A DNA stretch of 27,902 nucleotides, from assembly GCA_905236935.1 (NCBI GenBank), contig CAJOQL010000054.1, forward strand, positions 1-27,902, read 5' to 3'. Positions 24,877 through 27,902 of this stretch are shown piece by piece (positions within the stretch are counted from its first letter, which is position 1; each line of letters begins with the position of its first letter). Source of the stretch: an uncultured Bacilli bacterium (GTDB lineage: Bacteria; Bacillota_I; Bacilli_A; RF39; UBA660). A model generated the notes under the pieces. That model did not search any database, was not told the origin of the DNA, and saw only the letters and a list, made by a program, of their open reading frames with translations. A program made the translations under genes and the position numbers.

Positions 24877-25978
24877 TTAATCAGTAATATCAGTATCTAA
24901 AATAATATGAAAATCGTAATCACTAAATTTCTTTTTTAAATTATTCTTTATTTCTTCACATTTTAGTTCTGGTTCTTGTTCATCAAAAGAAAATATTAAA
25001 TCAAATGAAACTGTCATATAGTCTTCATCAACATAAAATCCATGCATTTGAATGATATTTTTATAATCTTTAAGAATATTTAAAAGATATTTCTTTATTT
25101 CTTTAAATCTGCCTGTATTATTAGAAGCATAAACTCCAATTGTTAGAATAATACCAAATTTTTCATAAATTGATAATTCTATTCTTCTAGTTAATCTATG
25201 AACATCTCTTACTTTCATATTATCACTAAGCTCAATATGGGCACTACCAACAATTTTATTAGGTCCATAGTTATGAAGTGATAAATCGTATACTCCGTAA
25301 ACTTCTTCATAGTTATTAATAGTTTTGCGAATTTCACTAGTAAGGTTACTATCAACTCTAACACCAATTAAATCATTTACCGTATCTTTTAATATTTCAA
25401 AAGCAGATTTTAAAATAAATAATGAAATGATTAGACCTAAATATCCTTCTAGTGAAATATTCCAAATCAAACTTATAATTGCTCCAATAAAAGTAGATAA
25501 TGACAAAACAGAATCACTAATTGCATCTGTTCCACTAGCAACTAAACTTCCCGAATTTAATTTTTCTCCTTTATTTTTAATAAACTTACCAAAGAAAAAT
25601 TTAACAAATACGCCTACAATAATAATGATAATTGGATGATAAACTATAATTTGCATTTACAGGATTTAATACTTTATCTAATGATTCCCTAAAAGAAGTA
25701 AATCCAGCTATTAAAACAATAACGGCAATAATAATAGAAGAAAAATATTCAATTCTTCCATAGCCATAAGGGTGCTTTTTATTAGGCCTTTTATTTGATA
25801 ATTTCGTTCCTATAATAGTAATAATTGATGATAAAGCATCACTTAAATTATTTATTGCATCTAAAATAACTGCAATAGAATTAACTATTAAACCTACTAT
25901 AGATTTAAATATAACTAGAATTATATTTACAATAATTCCTAAAATACTTAATTTTATTATTTCCTTATTTCTTTCCAT
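24877..25978 (-). pseudogene. Cation diffusion facilitator transporter, split by a one-base frameshift
   Basis: Two overlapping reading frames together make one complete CDF protein. The N-terminal piece (25978 to about 25643) holds membrane segments 1-4 with N45 and D49 in DAINNLSDA and the loop KRPNKKHPYGYGRIEY. The C-terminal piece (about 25641 to 24877) holds segments 5-6 with D-x-x-x-D in TDAISDS and the cytoplasmic dimerisation domain. Removing one T from the run at 25641-25643 joins NANYS to YHPIIIII and restores about 366 residues. The N-D/D-D metal-site pattern resembles manganese-exporting CDFs. The split may be a real mutation, a sequencing error in a homopolymer, or programmed +1 frameshifting. 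ATG at 25978 is preferred over GTG at 25984. It follows the pentapeptide gene by 12 bases. Confidence 0.8.
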
Positions 25979-25990
25979 TTGCACCTACAC

Positions 25991-26614
25991 TTATTCTTTA
26001 AACTTTACTCCTAATATTCTAACTAATTCATCTGATTGAAATCTATCAATAATCATCTCTTTAATTGAATAATTATCTACTTTAATATTATGTATAATGG
26101 AACTAGAAAAATCAACATCTTTTAAACTTGTTTGAACTATTTCAGCTTTAGTAAAATTTACTCTGTCTAATTCTAAATTTCTAATTGATGTTTCATAAAA
26201 AGTAGTTTCTTCTAAATTACTATCTTCTATTTTCATATTCTTTATTTTAGCATCTGCAAAATTAGCATAATTTAATTTACAATTACTAATTATAACATCT
26301 TTTAATATTGTCCCCATTAAAGATATACCAACTAAAGTACAATTAATAAATTTAACTCTTTCAATTAGTTTATTATCAAATATTTTATTAGATAAATTAC
26401 AGTTTTCAAAGATACAATCTAACAAATCAATATCTTTTAATTCAATATTATTAAAATCAATATTTTTTATTATACAACTATCAAAAGTTATTCCTATTAT
26501 TTTGATATTTTCGGTATTGTTTTCATATTCTTTATTAACAAAATCATCTTCTTCTACAGATTTTACTAAATCATATGGCTCTAAATTTTTTATTTTTGGT
26601 TCTAAAATTTTCAT
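25991..26614 (-). CDS. Pentapeptide-repeat protein
   Basis: ATG at 26614 (207 residues) is chosen over the in-frame TTG at 26623, which lies too close to the ribosome binding site AGGTTGAG. From about residue 40 to 175 the chain follows a five-residue period with a central Leu/Ile/Phe (for example NIDFNNIELKDIDLLDCIFENCNL and later ANFADAKIKN, SNLEETTFYE, VNFTKAEI). This fold makes a right-handed square beta helix. The N-terminal 35 residues and the C-terminal helix, ending in ELVRILGVKF, cap the helix. Members include DNA-gyrase protectors (Qnr/MfpA-like) and many proteins of unknown role. Nothing here singles out gyrase. It is co-directional with, and just upstream of, the transporter gene. 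Confidence 0.85.
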   Translation of the reverse strand: MKILEPKIKNLEPYDLVKSVEEDDFVNKEYENNTENIKIIGITFDSCIIKNIDFNNIELKDIDLLDCIFENCNLSNKIFDNKLIERVKFINCTLVGISLMGTILKDVIISNCKLNYANFADAKIKNMKIEDSNLEETTFYETSIRNLELDRVNFTKAEIVQTSLKDVDFSSSIIHNIKVDNYSIKEMIIDRFQSDELVRILGVKFKE

Positions 26615-26623
26615 ATCACTCAA

Positions 26624-26976
26624 CCTAAAATTATTATAAAATAAAATAATTTAAATTAATAGATAATTTTATTATTAGTTAATTAAAATAATTATTTTAA
26701 AAAAAATAAAGACACAATTACTAAATATTTACAAATTATATTAAAGGATAATTAAAATGCTCTATTTAATAACAATTTTCATTTAAATTAGCCATTTAAT
26801 TTTATATTTTAGCAATTAAAAATTGACAATTATAGTCATAAAATGTTACAATCAATTTGTCTACAAAGGTGTAGTATAGATTTAACTGGTAACACTTTAG
26901 TAACAAGTTGAGTATTTTGAAACATATCATTTCAATTTAAATTAATTTATAAAATGATAATAATTTATAATTTTAT
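26624..26976. other. AT-rich noncoding gap between the pentapeptide gene and tRNA-Trp
   Basis: About 350 bases with no open frame worth calling. It contains a possible plus-strand promoter (26823-26852), a TATAAT at 26966-26971 close to the tRNA, and a TATAAT on the minus strand (26633-26638) that may serve the pentapeptide gene. No T-box signature is visible upstream of the tRNA. Confidence 0.6.
26823..26852 (+). promoter_or_regulatory. Possible promoter of tRNA-Trp
   Basis: Consensus -35 TTGACA (26823-26828), an 18-base spacer, and -10 TACAAT (26847-26852). It would give a leader of roughly 118 bases before the mature tRNA. A nearer TATAAT (26966-26971) lacks a good -35. Confidence 0.45.
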
Positions 26977-27050
26977 AGGGGTATAATATAGTGGTAGTAT
27001 GATGGTCTCCAAAACCATTCGCGAGGGTTCGAGTCCTTCTACCCCTGCCA
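26977..27050 (+). tRNA. tRNA-Trp (anticodon CCA)
   Basis: The acceptor arms AGGGGTA and TACCCCT pair fully. The D arm is a short ATA/TAT stem with a GTGGTAG loop. The anticodon stem ATGGT/ACCAT encloses the loop CTCCAAA with anticodon CCA. The T arm GAGGG/CCTTC has the loop TTCGAGT. Discriminator G and an encoded CCA end follow, 74 bases in total. It reads UGG only, agreeing with TGA being a stop codon in this genome. Confidence 0.97.
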
Positions 27051-27059
27051 TTAGAAAGC

Positions 27060-27090
27060 AAAAGATTTAGGAAATAGTCCTAAATCTTTT
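27060..27090 (+). terminator. Intrinsic terminator of tRNA-Trp
   Basis: A perfect 13-bp stem AAAAGATTTAGGA / TCCTAAATCTTTT with a 5-base loop, ending in T, begins 10 bases after the tRNA. The A run on the other side lets it work on the minus strand as well. Confidence 0.88.
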
Positions 27091-27143
27091 ATTTATTTAA
27101 TTGCTATCACTATTTTATAAAATTGATATATAATTCAACATTT

Positions 27144-27287
27144 TCACATTTTGGATATAACGTTGCATATAATTTTGATTCGCAATAATTTTTCTTTTAA
27201 GGGTAGTTTTTTAAATTCATATCCATAATCGAGTAATTCTTCATTATTATTGTTAATATATTTCTATGAAGGCTCATATTTACTCAT
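27144..27287 (-). pseudogene. Possible remnant of a small gene, interrupted by TAG
   Basis: On the minus strand from ATG at 27287, codons run to TGA at 27144 with a single internal TAG at codon 8 (27264-27266). After the TAG the translation KYINNNNEELLDYGYEFKKL continues with protein-like charge and composition. There is no good ribosome binding site. It may be a decayed gene or chance. No family recognised. Confidence 0.25.
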
Positions 27288-27319
27288 TGCTCTCTTAATA
27301 TCTTATGCGTACTTTTTTA

Positions 27320-27902
27320 TTAATTTTGTTTAGCTTCAACTCTTTCAAACAAGATACACTCTTTATCTTTTAATCTAGAATCAGGCATATCACATATATA
27401 ACCAAATTCTTTACTAGCAGTTTTATTTTTATTAATACACCTATCATGATCGACTAGAGTATACCCACTTTTACATGTACGTTCATGCTCAGGAAGTTCT
27501 TTTTCTTCCTTAATACATTTATTACCATCTAGAGTATAATCACTTGGACATTTATATTCTGTTACAGTAGGCTCGATATATTTAATAGAATGCTCACAAT
27601 ATTCATTTCTGCTACTATATCTTTTTCCATCACGATATCCCTCACATATCAATACGTTAGAAGCATCATCCCAGCACATGTTACCTACTCTAATTTTTCC
27701 AGGACAACCAGATTCAATTACAGGAGCTCTATGCCAGTAACATTTGCCACCAGATACAGTATATTCTGTACCATCATGAGTTTCACATGGAGATACTGGA
27801 TGTTTAGCATTTGATAAATCTACACATACTACATCATTAGCATCACCATCATTTTGACTACTTAAACCAAGTTCATATCTTGTTTTTGCATCACCTTTTG
27901 AG
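27320..27902 (-). CDS. Cysteine-rich extracellular protein, C-terminal part (runs off right edge)
   Basis: The reading frame is open from the window edge (first complete codon at 27901) to TAA at 27320, giving about 193 residues. The internal ATG at 27679 is not the true start, because the same protein pattern continues upstream of it to the edge. Thirteen cysteines are spread at intervals of roughly 10-20 residues. They lie in modules such as KCPSDYTLDGNKC and CKSGYTLVDHDRC, a C-P-x-x-Y-T-L-x-G-x-x-C theme seen in large disulfide-rich surface proteins of gut Firmicutes. No membrane anchor or sorting signal is visible at its C-terminus, which ends VEAKQN. It is probably secreted, or anchored through its missing N-terminus. 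Function unknown. Confidence 0.7.
   Translation of the reverse strand, partial: SKGDAKTRYELGLSSQNDGDANDVVCVDLSNAKHPVSPCETHDGTEYTVSGGKCYWHRAPVIESGCPGKIRVGNMCWDDASNVLICEGYRDGKRYSSRNEYCEHSIKYIEPTVTEYKCPSDYTLDGNKCIKEEKELPEHERTCKSGYTLVDHDRCINKNKTASKEFGYICDMPDSRLKDKECILFERVEAKQN

Noticed and set aside
25325..25639. A 104-residue plus-strand open frame opposite the transporter.
   Set aside because: It is the antisense of hydrophobic transporter segments, without a ribosome binding site or promoter.
26823..26976. A T-box or other riboswitch upstream of tRNA-Trp.
   Set aside because: No specifier loop or conserved T-box sequence is visible, and the downstream gene is a tRNA rather than an aminoacyl-tRNA synthetase or amino-acid gene.
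27005..27019. Reading the tRNA anticodon as TCC (Gly).
   Set aside because: The 5-bp stem ATGGT/ACCAT fixes the loop as CTCCAAA, with T33 before CCA, so the anticodon is CCA (Trp).
27590..27814. A plus-strand open frame near the right edge.
   Set aside because: It lies opposite the cysteine-rich gene, which has coherent protein repeats. The plus-strand frame has no signals of its own.

Overview
The window looks like a piece of an AT-rich, low-GC Gram-positive chromosome from the Bacilli/Mollicutes-like side of the Firmicutes. An uncultured gut lineage of the RF39 type would fit, but that placement is inference. Supporting signs are strong GGAGG-type ribosome binding sites, TTGACA/TATAAT promoters, a Firmicutes-style rpsD leader, ribosomal protein S4 without zinc cysteines, a DUF3048 (YerB-like) protein, a YqfQ-like tail motif, and very Lys/Asn/Ile-rich proteins. 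TGG is read as Trp (a tRNA-Trp with anticodon CCA is present) and TGA serves as stop, so the standard bacterial code applies.

Layout. 1-1831 (minus): a transglutaminase-like protein translationally coupled to a J-domain protein that runs off the left edge. 1954-3315 (minus): a DUF3048 membrane-anchored protein and a small membrane protein. 3425-4612 (plus): a membrane-anchored surface protein. 4635-7064 (minus): a family-31 glycoside hydrolase. 7156-7679 (minus): a YefM/YoeB-type toxin-antitoxin pair with a palindromic operator inside its promoter. 7847-12108 (plus): an unknown protein, then a 1157-residue sigma-70-like protein carrying ten tandem 76-79 residue repeats. 12125-12904 (plus): rpsD with a structured autoregulatory leader. 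13010-17785 (plus): four co-directional genes holding five copies of one divergent all-helical paralogous family of unknown function. 17909-18166: a small YqfQ-like gene.

From 18159 onward almost everything is on the minus strand. 21753-18159 is a pilin-like protein with calcium-binding-type repeats, gpmI and a phosphohexomutase. 24833-21849 is a PAP2 phosphatase, an SDR, UppP and a membrane protein with a possible degenerate thioredoxin-like domain; PAP2 and UppP both suggest undecaprenyl-phosphate lipid recycling. 26614-24877 is a pentapeptide-repeat protein and a cation diffusion facilitator split by a one-base frameshift. After an AT-rich 350-base gap comes tRNA-Trp (plus) with its terminator, a possible gene remnant, and the C-terminus of a cysteine-rich surface protein running off the right edge.

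The two strongest candidates for an undescribed system are the repeat-bearing sigma-like protein with its unknown partner (7847-12108), and the operon of tandem paralogues (13010-17785) that starts behind a perfect 16-bp palindrome.
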